15,024 nt of DNA, taken from contig CAJUMD010000008.1 of NCBI GenBank assembly GCA_910587275.1, positions 1-15,024 of the forward strand. Direction: 5' to 3'. Both the position numbers and the translations under genes were made by a program. Of this stretch, positions 7,286 through 14,034 are shown one piece after another. Source of the stretch: an uncultured Kineothrix sp. Its GTDB lineage: Bacteria; Bacillota; Clostridia; Lachnospirales; Lachnospiraceae. Within the stretch, counting starts at the first letter, position 1. Every line of letters starts with the position of its first letter. Under the pieces are notes generated by a model. The model was not told the DNA's origin. It was given only the letters and a program-made list of their open reading frames with translations, and searched no databases.

Positions 7286-9406
7286 ATGGGAGATATCGGT
7301 GTGCATGGTAAAAGGAAGGTTTGGTTTTCTTCCCGTTTCCTCTTTTTGTGTCTAATCATAATATACGGGAGCGTTTTTTACTGGAATTTTGCAAGAAGTG
7401 TCATTCCGGCGCAGACGGGATGGTGGCAGTACATGGCATGGCGCATGGAGGAAGGGGATTTGCCGTACCGGGATTTTTATTTGTTTGTACCTCCGTATTT
7501 CCTGCTGCTTACTTCCTTCCTGTTTGGGCTGTTCGGAAAACATTTTATGCTGTATGCCATTGTTGGCTTTTTTGTTACGAGGGTGCTTGTTTGGGTGATG
7601 TTATTCCGAATGCTGTCGGCTGTTTTTAAACCTGCCTATGCGGCGGCGGGGCTGATGGCGGGCATTAGCGTGACGGCTGCTTATTTGGTGGATCAGGTTT
7701 ATGATTATAATCCGTTGCTGATGTTCGGTGTGACTGCCATATCCTATCTGTTTTTCCGAATGTACCGGTCTGCCGGCAGGAGGAAAAGCCTTTTCGTTTT
7801 TTTGGTCGGCCTGCTGTGCGGGTGTATGGTGATGATGAAACAGAATGTGGCAGTGGCGGTTCCGCCGGCCAGCCTGATTGGCATTGCATGGATTGACTGG
7901 AAAAACGGGCGCCGGTTAAAGGGTTGTGCGGCGGATTTTCTGCTGTGCTGCGGCGGGATGGCGGCAGCGGCAGCTCCCGGAGTTCTTTATCTGTTCCGCA
8001 ATCATATTTGGGGGGATTTTCTGTTCTGCATATCGTCCGCGTTGGATGCAAAAGTGGCAAATTCCAATGTGCTGCAGGTTTGCTGGAAGAATTTTTTCCG
8101 TATGGACGAGTTGATTTGCGCATTGGGAATCGAAGTGAATTATCTGGTCTGCAGAAAATGCAGGGCGGGTAAAAACCTGTGGATGGCAGTCAGCAGTATG
8201 GCGCTTGTATCGTTCCTGCTGCTGCGTGAATTTAAAGAGAATATTTTGGGGTTCCGGGCGGGGGTGGGATACGGGACGTTTACGAAATACCTTGCTTTTT
8301 TGCTGATTGCCGTAATTCTGTTTCGTGCCGCCCATGAACTGTCCGCAAAAAAGGGGGATGCCGTTTCCCGTGTGTTTGCTTTTGCCATGGCATGTTTCAC
8401 GCTGGCGGTGGGATGGGGCGGACACAGGGTGGATTTCCGTCTTGCCAATCTGTTATACGAAGGCGTTGGTTTTGGAAACATGAAAACAAAGATACTGTAT
8501 ATCGGTATTTATACCGTTCTTTTGATTTGGCTGCAGGCGGCCTGTGAATGCTTCGGAAGAGGGGGAAATAAGGAAAAAAAGGAAGACGTCCAAAGGGCAT
8601 TTATGCCCTTTACGCTCTGTCTGCTGTTTGTGGGTGTGGGATTTGCTTCCGCAAGCCTGGAGGAATTGTATGCCGTTTTATTTATTCCGGTTGTTACCGC
8701 GTATCTGTTCCATAATGTGTTGGAACAGAGACTGGTGAAATATGCGGGGCTGCTGCTTTGCTTTCTCTTATGTTTTCTGTGTATGAACCAAAAACGATAC
8801 CTGCCGTACAGTTGGCATGGCTGGCAGACTTCTTCCCTGGCGGAAGGCGTGCTGCCGGATACCGGGATTGACGGACTGGAGGGATATGTTCTGCCGGAGA
8901 AAGATGCAGGGACTTACAGGGAGATTGTTTCGTTAATGCTGCATAATTCCACGAAAGAGGATACGGTGTTCCAGTTCAGCAATATTCCGCTGTTCCAAGT
9001 CCTTGCGGAGCGGAAAAGCATATATGCCGCAGTGCCGTATTTCGATGTGTGCCCTGATGGGGTGGCGGAGGAGGCGGCAGCGCAGTTGAGGGAACATCCC
9101 CCGAAACTGGTGCTGTTCCACGAAATGGAGGAATGGCGGTGGGAATTGCATGAAAGGGTATTCCGTAACGGGAGATTGAGCGGACAGCGCAGGATTTTGG
9201 AATTTTACCAGGAATGTGTGGTACCCTCCTACCGGCTGCTTGGGAGGTTTGAAACGAATACGGGGGAATATATATGCCTTTGGAAGCGTACGGACGAAAT
9301 GACCGGAATGGGGGAAGCAGGCAGGATACAAAAAAGCCAAGGAGCCGGCCGGAATGGGAAAACGGAAAGGTTTGAAAAGCGGACAGGGAGGAAACAGGAT
9401 ACATGA
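7286..9406 (+). CDS. Polytopic GT-C-like membrane glycosyltransferase (GT39/GT83-like)
   Basis: The 706-residue protein has about a dozen hydrophobic segments from residue 17 to about 500, then a soluble domain (about 505-672), as in GT-C glycosyltransferases that use polyprenyl-phosphate sugars outside the membrane. The first large loop (38-70) reads PAQTGWWQYMAWRMEEGD, then LPYRDFYLFVPP; an acidic residue here normally serves catalysis. A charged, Lys/Arg/Gly-rich tail of about 34 residues follows and looks non-homologous. The N-terminal half resembles the truncated protein at the window end: both have a W-x-x-Y loop, Y(R/K)DF, F/VYDY and KQN motifs in order. The start may be ATG 7286 or GTG 7301. 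The HAD gene start overlaps its stop by 4 bases (ATGA). The family name is from topology and loop motifs, so donor, acceptor and exact GT number are open. Confidence 0.75.
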   Translation: MGDIGVHGKRKVWFSSRFLFLCLIIIYGSVFYWNFARSVIPAQTGWWQYMAWRMEEGDLPYRDFYLFVPPYFLLLTSFLFGLFGKHFMLYAIVGFFVTRVLVWVMLFRMLSAVFKPAYAAAGLMAGISVTAAYLVDQVYDYNPLLMFGVTAISYLFFRMYRSAGRRKSLFVFLVGLLCGCMVMMKQNVAVAVPPASLIGIAWIDWKNGRRLKGCAADFLLCCGGMAAAAAPGVLYLFRNHIWGDFLFCISSALDAKVANSNVLQVCWKNFFRMDELICALGIEVNYLVCRKCRAGKNLWMAVSSMALVSFLLLREFKENILGFRAGVGYGTFTKYLAFLLIAVILFRAAHELSAKKGDAVSRVFAFAMACFTLAVGWGGHRVDFRLANLLYEGVGFGNMKTKILYIGIYTVLLIWLQAACECFGRGGNKEKKEDVQRAFMPFTLCLLFVGVGFASASLEELYAVLFIPVVTAYLFHNVLEQRLVKYAGLLLCFLLCFLCMNQKRYLPYSWHGWQTSSLAEGVLPDTGIDGLEGYVLPEKDAGTYREIVSLMLHNSTKEDTVFQFSNIPLFQVLAERKSIYAAVPYFDVCPDGVAEEAAAQLREHPPKLVLFHEMEEWRWELHERVFRNGRLSGQRRILEFYQECVVPSYRLLGRFETNTGEYICLWKRTDEMTGMGEAGRIQKSQGAGRNGKTERFEKRTGRKQDT

Positions 9407-10068
9407 ATCATCGGGAACGGATAAAAAAATATGAACTGGCAGTCTTTGATGTGGACGGGACCATGCTGGATACCACGGAAGGCGTGGTGGCTTCCGTGGA
9501 ATACACCATTGGGACCATGGGGCTTGCACCGCTAAAGAGAGAGCAGTTGCTTACATTCATCGGACCGCCCATACAGGATTCTTTTGCAAGGATATACCGG
9601 CTGGAAGGGGAAGCATTGCAGGCGGCGGCGGACTGCTTCCGTAACCGCTATAAGGATTATGATTTATTCCGGGCGGCGCCTTATGAAGGAATGGAATCCG
9701 TGCTGGAGACACTTTCCGGCAGGGGCATCAAGGTAGCCGTGGCGACTTATAAACGGCAGGATTATGCGGAATCCATCGTAAGGCATTTTGGGCTTGACCG
9801 GTATGTGGGGGTCCTGTACGGGGCGGATTACGCAAACCGGCTGACCAAAGGGGACATCATCCGGAAGTGTATGGAAGATATGGGGGTATGCGGCAGCGCG
9901 GCGGTGATGGTAGGGGATACCTGTCACGATGCCGGGGGAGCGGAGGAGGCTGGCATGGATTTTATCGGCGTTACTTACGGATTTGGGTTCCGGTCGCCGG
10001 AGGAAATATACCAAACGGGCGCAGTGGGGGCGGCGGACAGCCCGGCAGGACTGCTCCGGTATTTCTGA
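9403..10068 (+). CDS. HAD-superfamily phosphatase (phosphoglycolate-phosphatase-like)
   Basis: The 221-residue protein has all four HAD motifs: FDVDGT (15-20; nucleophile Asp16, acid/base Asp18), VATYK (113-117; Thr115), Lys149 in LTKGD, and VGDTCHDAGGAEEAG (170-184; Asp172 and Asp176). A small alpha-helical cap sits between motifs I and II, the layout of Gph/PpaX-type phosphatases. These hydrolyse small phosphate esters in the cytosol. The substrate cannot be read from sequence; in this locus it could be a sugar phosphate or a damaged by-product. Its start overlaps the upstream GT-C stop by 4 bases, with GGGAGGA at 9386-9392 about 10 bases away, so it is translationally coupled to a glycosyltransferase. 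No frameshift or lost residue is seen. Confidence 0.9.
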   Translation: MNHRERIKKYELAVFDVDGTMLDTTEGVVASVEYTIGTMGLAPLKREQLLTFIGPPIQDSFARIYRLEGEALQAAADCFRNRYKDYDLFRAAPYEGMESVLETLSGRGIKVAVATYKRQDYAESIVRHFGLDRYVGVLYGADYANRLTKGDIIRKCMEDMGVCGSAAVMVGDTCHDAGGAEEAGMDFIGVTYGFGFRSPEEIYQTGAVGAADSPAGLLRYF

Positions 10069-10143
10069 CTTCTGTGGAAGCGGAAATAGGAAGCGGACGG
10101 CTCCGTTGTTTGGTTTTTAACTTGTGGAAAAGGTTTTGGAAAA

Positions 10144-11478
10144 ATGAAAAAAGTATTTTTATGCCAGTTGCTGGTTTTGACGGTTAGTATCTTATGCGGG
10201 TATGCGGTTGTCCTGACGGTATACCCCGGTTTGTATGAGGAGGGCTTTGGCGCCGTGACGGAAAACGGGGGGACGGCGGCGCTGTTCCTTGCGGCATTTG
10301 CTTTGTATTTTGCCGCTATCCATATTTGGCTGGGAAGACCGCAGGCGGGAAATGCCAAAACTCCGAGGGAAAGTAATATTGAATTGTGCCGGGTGGTTTG
10401 TATGCTGGGCATTATTGCCCATCATTTGGTGGTTCACGGAGGAATATTGGGTGTGGAAACGATGACGCCAAATAAAACCCTGTCCTATTTGGCGCTGCCT
10501 TGGGGGAAAATCGGATTTGACTGTTTTGTGGCAGTATCCTGTTGGTTTTTGGCAGACCGTGAGTTTCAGGCAGGGCGGTTTTGGAAGATATGGCTTACCG
10601 TGTTGTTTTATTCCGTTTTGTTTGCGGTGGTTTCTTTTTTGATGGGAACCCCTATGACGGCGGGGAATTGGTTTAGTGTGTGTTTGCCCATTGCGGGAAA
10701 TTCCCATGGGTTTGCCGCAAGTTATCTTGCCTTTTACCTGCTGCTGCCTTTTTTAAACCGGATGACGCGCGGTCTTACGAAAAAGCAGGCGCGGATGCTC
10801 TTGTGGCTGTTTTTGTATTTGGAAACCGGCACGCAGATTATCGGGTATTTTACAAACTATTATCAAAAGATGCCCAGTGAAATATTTGTTTTTATTGTCT
10901 GCTACCTGATTGCACTGAACCTGAAAAGGTGGCCGGTGGGTATAATGGGGAAGCCGAAGGCGTGTCTGTTTCTGTCTGCATCCATATGGTTTGTGATAGG
11001 GACGGCAAATTATTGGTTCGCCCTGCATCCCGAAAATAAGGCGGTACGGTTTCTCGTGTCAACTATGGGGGATGAATCTTCCGTTTCAAACATCGTTGCC
11101 GGGTTTGCCTTATTTTTCTTTTTTGCCCATGTGAAGGTGAAGCCGCTTCCGGTCATCCGGCGCCTGGCGGCGGGGACGTTCGGTATTCTGCTGATCCATG
11201 ACCATAATTTTTTCCGGTATCCGCTGTGGGAGAAAATCGTAAAGTGCCGGTTATGGTATGACAGGAAAGGGTTTGTAATTTTGGCGGCAGTGTTTGTGGT
11301 TTGGATATTCGTCAGTGCATTTGCCATAGATGCGGTCCGGAATGCATTTTTTGAGAAATATGTCCTGGATTCCCGCATCTTCCGGAATGTGTGCGGCAGG
11401 CATGACGGGATTTTGGCCGGGGAGACGCGGGTGACGGAAGCGGACGGGGAGAAACCCCAAAGCCGGGACGGCAGATAA
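10144..11478 (+). CDS. Acyltransferase-3 family membrane O-acyltransferase with N-terminal two-helix extension
   Basis: This family adds acetyl or other acyl groups to sugars of surface glycans. The 444-residue protein carries the family hallmark from about residue 77: ESNIELCRVVCMLGIIAHH (Arg83 and His93/His94, the conserved Arg/His pair on the first family helix), followed by about nine further hydrophobic helices to about residue 410 and a hydrophilic tail. Before the hallmark are two additional membrane segments (about 4-28 and 44-63) joined by a short loop. These are not part of the usual core and may anchor or pair the enzyme. Its ribosome site is modest (GGAA, 4 bases from ATG). It lies 75 bases after the HAD gene, the largest clear gap in the window. 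Acyl donor and acceptor are unknown. Confidence 0.85.
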   Translation: MKKVFLCQLLVLTVSILCGYAVVLTVYPGLYEEGFGAVTENGGTAALFLAAFALYFAAIHIWLGRPQAGNAKTPRESNIELCRVVCMLGIIAHHLVVHGGILGVETMTPNKTLSYLALPWGKIGFDCFVAVSCWFLADREFQAGRFWKIWLTVLFYSVLFAVVSFLMGTPMTAGNWFSVCLPIAGNSHGFAASYLAFYLLLPFLNRMTRGLTKKQARMLLWLFLYLETGTQIIGYFTNYYQKMPSEIFVFIVCYLIALNLKRWPVGIMGKPKACLFLSASIWFVIGTANYWFALHPENKAVRFLVSTMGDESSVSNIVAGFALFFFFAHVKVKPLPVIRRLAAGTFGILLIHDHNFFRYPLWEKIVKCRLWYDRKGFVILAAVFVVWIFVSAFAIDAVRNAFFEKYVLDSRIFRNVCGRHDGILAGETRVTEADGEKPQSRDGR

Positions 11479-11498
11479 GGAAGCGGGGAAATGGAATG
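11477..11498 (+). promoter_or_regulatory. Two overlapping-frame start codons upstream of the poly-G tract
   Basis: AAGGAAG (11477-11483) and GGGG (11485-11488) precede ATG 11491 and ATG 11496, which lie in different frames. AAGGAAG is 7 bases from the first ATG and 12 from the second; GGGG is 7 bases from the second. With nine Gs at 11559-11567 the 11496 frame stays open into the glycosyltransferase, while the 11491 frame stops at TAA straight after the Gs, giving 26 residues. With ten Gs the 11491 frame would instead enter the glycosyltransferase frame. Confidence 0.6.
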
Positions 11499-12830
11499 GA
11501 GAAAAAGTATAAAAAAAAAGTATGGAAAAAGGATTGGCAGCATAAAGGATATTTTTGCGGGGGGGGGTTAAACCGCCTGTTTATTGCCGCATTACTGTTT
11601 GTCGAAATCCTTTATTGGGTGATGGAAGCCCTCCTGCACGGGAAATGGATGGACAGTTATTTTGTGAACGATTACCATAATACGGGCATGGATTACTTTA
11701 ATATGCTGGCATGTTTAAATACGGATAATCCGTACAGCGCGGATGCCAATTATCCTCCGATGTGTTTTTTGTTTTTAAAAATATTTTACTGTTTCCTGCC
11801 GGAATCCCTGACCGGAGGGGACGGATTTTACTACCGGGAATTGATGCAGGCGCAGATTTTGTATTTGATGTATGTGACAGCCACTGTTCTTTTAGTGTGG
11901 GAATTAGTGAAACATTTGTACCGGGGCTCAAAATGGGATAAGACATTGCTGGCGGCAGGCATTCTGTTTTCCGGTCCGTTTTTGTTTACGTTGGAGCGGG
12001 GGAACCTGATTCTTGCCAGTTTTGCGGGATTGTTTGTGTTTCTTGTGTTTTACGATGCGCCGGAAAAATGGAAGAGGTACTGCGCCTATCTGGCGCTGGC
12101 ATTTGCCGCTTCCCTTAAAATATACCCTGCGGTATTCGGGATATTCATTCTGCATAAAAAGAGGTACCGGGAAGCCGTATGGGCAGCCGTGGCAGGGGCA
12201 GTAGTTTTTTTTGTTCCGTTTTTTGCCTTTGACGGGGTGGCATCCATGGGGTATCTGATTCACGGTATCCAGGCCTCGACGGATTACGCAGGGAATTTGG
12301 GCATGGCATATAATTTTTCCTATTCCAATTTGGTGAAGATATTGGGTGCGTTGTGTAAAATCACGGTGCAGGAACCGGTAGCGGGCAGGCTGGCGGTGCC
12401 CGTGGCGGTCTGCGGGGCGGTTTATGTTTTGGGAAAGGAAGAATGGAAGAAACTGTATGCGTTGGCATTGTTTTGTGTATGGCTGCCAAGTTTCAGTTAT
12501 ACTTATACGCTGCTTTTGTTTCTTTTTCCGGTGCTGTTTTGCTTAAAGGAGGGTGAGTGCCGTTTTGCATTTTTCCCTTACCTGTACCGGATGCTGTTTT
12601 TATTCCTTATGGTGCCGTTGTGCCTGCCTGGAATGGGGTATTTGGATGAAGGGATTAAGTTTCCGCTGACCATGCCTACGTTGGTTGTCAATCTTGCTAT
12701 TTGTATGATTACGGCACTGATTCTGACGGAGGGCATTATGGAGTGGATGCGTGGGAAACAAGGGCAGTTTATGGAAAAACGCAGGGGGCGTTTCGGAATG
12801 CGCTTTGGGGAACGGGGAAGGGGCAGGTAA
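11496..12830 (+). CDS. GT87-like polytopic membrane glycosyltransferase
   Basis: The 444-residue protein begins with a lysine-rich cytosolic stretch (1-20), a triple glycine coded by nine Gs (22-24), then about ten membrane helices from residue 27. Features typical of GT87 polyprenyl-phosphate-mannose-type transferases are an acidic residue in the first outer loop (Asp66 in GMDYF), YPP (86-88), FTLERGN (164-170) and ASLKIYPAVFGIF (205-217). Such enzymes add a sugar from a lipid carrier outside the membrane, consistent with the GtrB-like enzyme upstream. Slippage-prone runs are dense: A9 at 11511-11519, G9 at 11559-11567 and T8 at 12205-12212. The start is ATG 11496 in this version; ATG 11491 is out of frame unless the G run changes. 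The C-terminal tail is Arg/Gly-rich. It ends 5 bases before the next gene. Sugar and linkage are unknown. Confidence 0.8.
   Translation: MEKKYKKKVWKKDWQHKGYFCGGGLNRLFIAALLFVEILYWVMEALLHGKWMDSYFVNDYHNTGMDYFNMLACLNTDNPYSADANYPPMCFLFLKIFYCFLPESLTGGDGFYYRELMQAQILYLMYVTATVLLVWELVKHLYRGSKWDKTLLAAGILFSGPFLFTLERGNLILASFAGLFVFLVFYDAPEKWKRYCAYLALAFAASLKIYPAVFGIFILHKKRYREAVWAAVAGAVVFFVPFFAFDGVASMGYLIHGIQASTDYAGNLGMAYNFSYSNLVKILGALCKITVQEPVAGRLAVPVAVCGAVYVLGKEEWKKLYALALFCVWLPSFSYTYTLLLFLFPVLFCLKEGECRFAFFPYLYRMLFLFLMVPLCLPGMGYLDEGIKFPLTMPTLVVNLAICMITALILTEGIMEWMRGKQGQFMEKRRGRFGMRFGERGRGR
11511..11519 (+). repeat. A9 homopolymer in codons 6-8 of the GT87-like gene
   Basis: Nine As encode three lysines near the start of the glycosyltransferase. 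Runs of this length can cause polymerase slippage in replication or transcription. It lies 39 bases before the G9 run, so compensating changes in the two are conceivable. Confidence 0.8.
11559..11567 (+). repeat. G9 homopolymer in codons 22-24 of the GT87-like gene
   Basis: Nine consecutive Gs follow TGC and precede TTA. In the annotated frame they read Gly-Gly-Gly-Leu. Removing one G gives GGT TAA, an immediate stop after 24 residues and before the first membrane helix. Adding one G leads this frame to a TAA about 30 codons later. Confidence 0.9.
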
Positions 12831-12835
12831 TCCGT

Positions 12836-14011
12836 ATGGGAAAAAAGAACCGTGTGGATATGTTGAATGTACTTAGGGTATTGGCATTTTTAACCATATT
12901 TTTGCTGCACGCAAAAAGTTTTATTCCGGTAAACTGGAATGAAAATTTCGGGAGCGCATGGCTGCTTTATACACCGGCCTGGGGAGGAACATGGATTTTC
13001 TTCCTTCTTTCCGGGTACGGTGTGGGAAGCGGGTTTTACGGTGGCAAATACGAAATCTCAAAGGAAGGAATTCTGTACTATTATTGGAAACGGATACGGG
13101 CAATCTTGCCGCTGTACTATTTTTGGCTGTTTCTGATTGCGGTGTTTATCAAGCCGGAAATCATGGTTCCTTCCGGGGAAAATATCGGATATTGGCTTAA
13201 ACTGCTTCTTTTGGATTACCGTGCGGAATTTTATCCCACGGAATTCGGGCTTGGATGGTATTTGGGTACGCTGATGCGTCTGTATTTGGCTGCCCCGCTT
13301 GGTTATTATCTGCTGCGTAAAACCGTAAAGTCGGAAAAGCAGGTATATGCCGCATTGGCATTCCTGACAGGCATGGGACTTTTGGCAAGGTGTCTGGCAG
13401 GATACCGTATCGCATCCACGGGGAGCGGAAATTGGTCTTTGGATGTGTATACGCCGTTTTATTTTAACCTGGACCTTTTCTTTTCCGGTATGCTCTTAAA
13501 CCACCTGAAGGAGTACCGGGGAAAATTATCCGGGGGGGGGTTGAAACGCTTCCGGGATGCTGTGCCAGTAGCGGCATTGCTGGCATTTATCCTGTTAAAT
13601 TCCCGGCTTTATTATGAGGCGTCCTACTTCGGCGGGGATTATCTTGATATGTATATGTATGTGTTTCCCAGTGTGTATTTGCTTCTTGCGGGATTTTACG
13701 TATACTGTTTTGCGGTCCGTAGGGATTTTGTGCAGACGGATTTGGACAGGGGGCAGGTACGGAAAAATCCCATGAGGATTTTTGATTATTTCCCTAAAAT
13801 ACAGTTTCCGGTGTACCTGTTCCACAATACGGTGTTGTTATGTTTGTCAAGGGGATATGACGAAGTGTTTTACCAAAATCTTTGTTCCGCACTGGGGGTG
13901 ACGGAATACCGGCTGCATGCGGTTATGGGATGCCTGTTTACTGTAAAGGCGTTACTGGTAAGCGTGGTTTTGGCGGCGGTAATCCATAAGATGACGGAGG
14001 GGAAGAAATAG
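12836..14011 (+). CDS. Acyltransferase-3 family membrane O-acyltransferase, containing a G9 run
   Basis: The 391-residue protein matches the acyltransferase-3 (OafA/NodX-type) family from its first residues: NRVDMLNVLRVLAFLTIF (5-22), with Arg14 and His25 as the conserved pair, then GTWIFFLLSGYGVGSGF (51-67), about ten hydrophobic helices and a family-like end (FPVYLFHNTVLL). It probably acylates a sugar of the glycan made by this locus, at the membrane. ATG 12836 is chosen because it puts the hallmark helix at the normal place; the in-frame ATG at 12701 lies within the previous gene. The ribosome site (GGGGCAGG) is weak, so translation may depend on coupling to the glycosyltransferase that stops 5 bases earlier. 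Codons 233-235 are nine Gs in a loop between helices. It is a second acyltransferase but only distantly similar to the one at 10144. Confidence 0.86.
   Translation: MGKKNRVDMLNVLRVLAFLTIFLLHAKSFIPVNWNENFGSAWLLYTPAWGGTWIFFLLSGYGVGSGFYGGKYEISKEGILYYYWKRIRAILPLYYFWLFLIAVFIKPEIMVPSGENIGYWLKLLLLDYRAEFYPTEFGLGWYLGTLMRLYLAAPLGYYLLRKTVKSEKQVYAALAFLTGMGLLARCLAGYRIASTGSGNWSLDVYTPFYFNLDLFFSGMLLNHLKEYRGKLSGGGLKRFRDAVPVAALLAFILLNSRLYYEASYFGGDYLDMYMYVFPSVYLLLAGFYVYCFAVRRDFVQTDLDRGQVRKNPMRIFDYFPKIQFPVYLFHNTVLLCLSRGYDEVFYQNLCSALGVTEYRLHAVMGCLFTVKALLVSVVLAAVIHKMTEGKK
13532..13540 (+). repeat. G9 homopolymer in codons 233-235 of the second acyltransferase
   Basis: Nine Gs follow TCC and precede TTG, coding Gly-Gly-Gly-Leu. 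One G fewer gives GGT TGA, an immediate stop that would remove the last 156 or so residues. One G more shifts the frame to a TGA about 25 codons on. Confidence 0.9.
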
Positions 14012-14034
14012 CGGAAAAGTAAGGAAGAAAAAAT

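Noticed and set aside
10092..10117. Small hairpin (AGCGGA / TCCGTT, loop CGGC) followed by GTTTGGTTTTT in the gap before the first acyltransferase
   Set aside because: The stem is only 6 bp with one wobble pair and the T tract is interrupted, so it is too weak to call an intrinsic terminator, and the genes on both sides read the same way.
10261..10272. Shorter G runs (six Gs near 8010, 10267 and 14252) as further switch tracts
   Set aside because: Runs of five or six are common on this G-rich strand and are below the length usually linked to frequent slippage.
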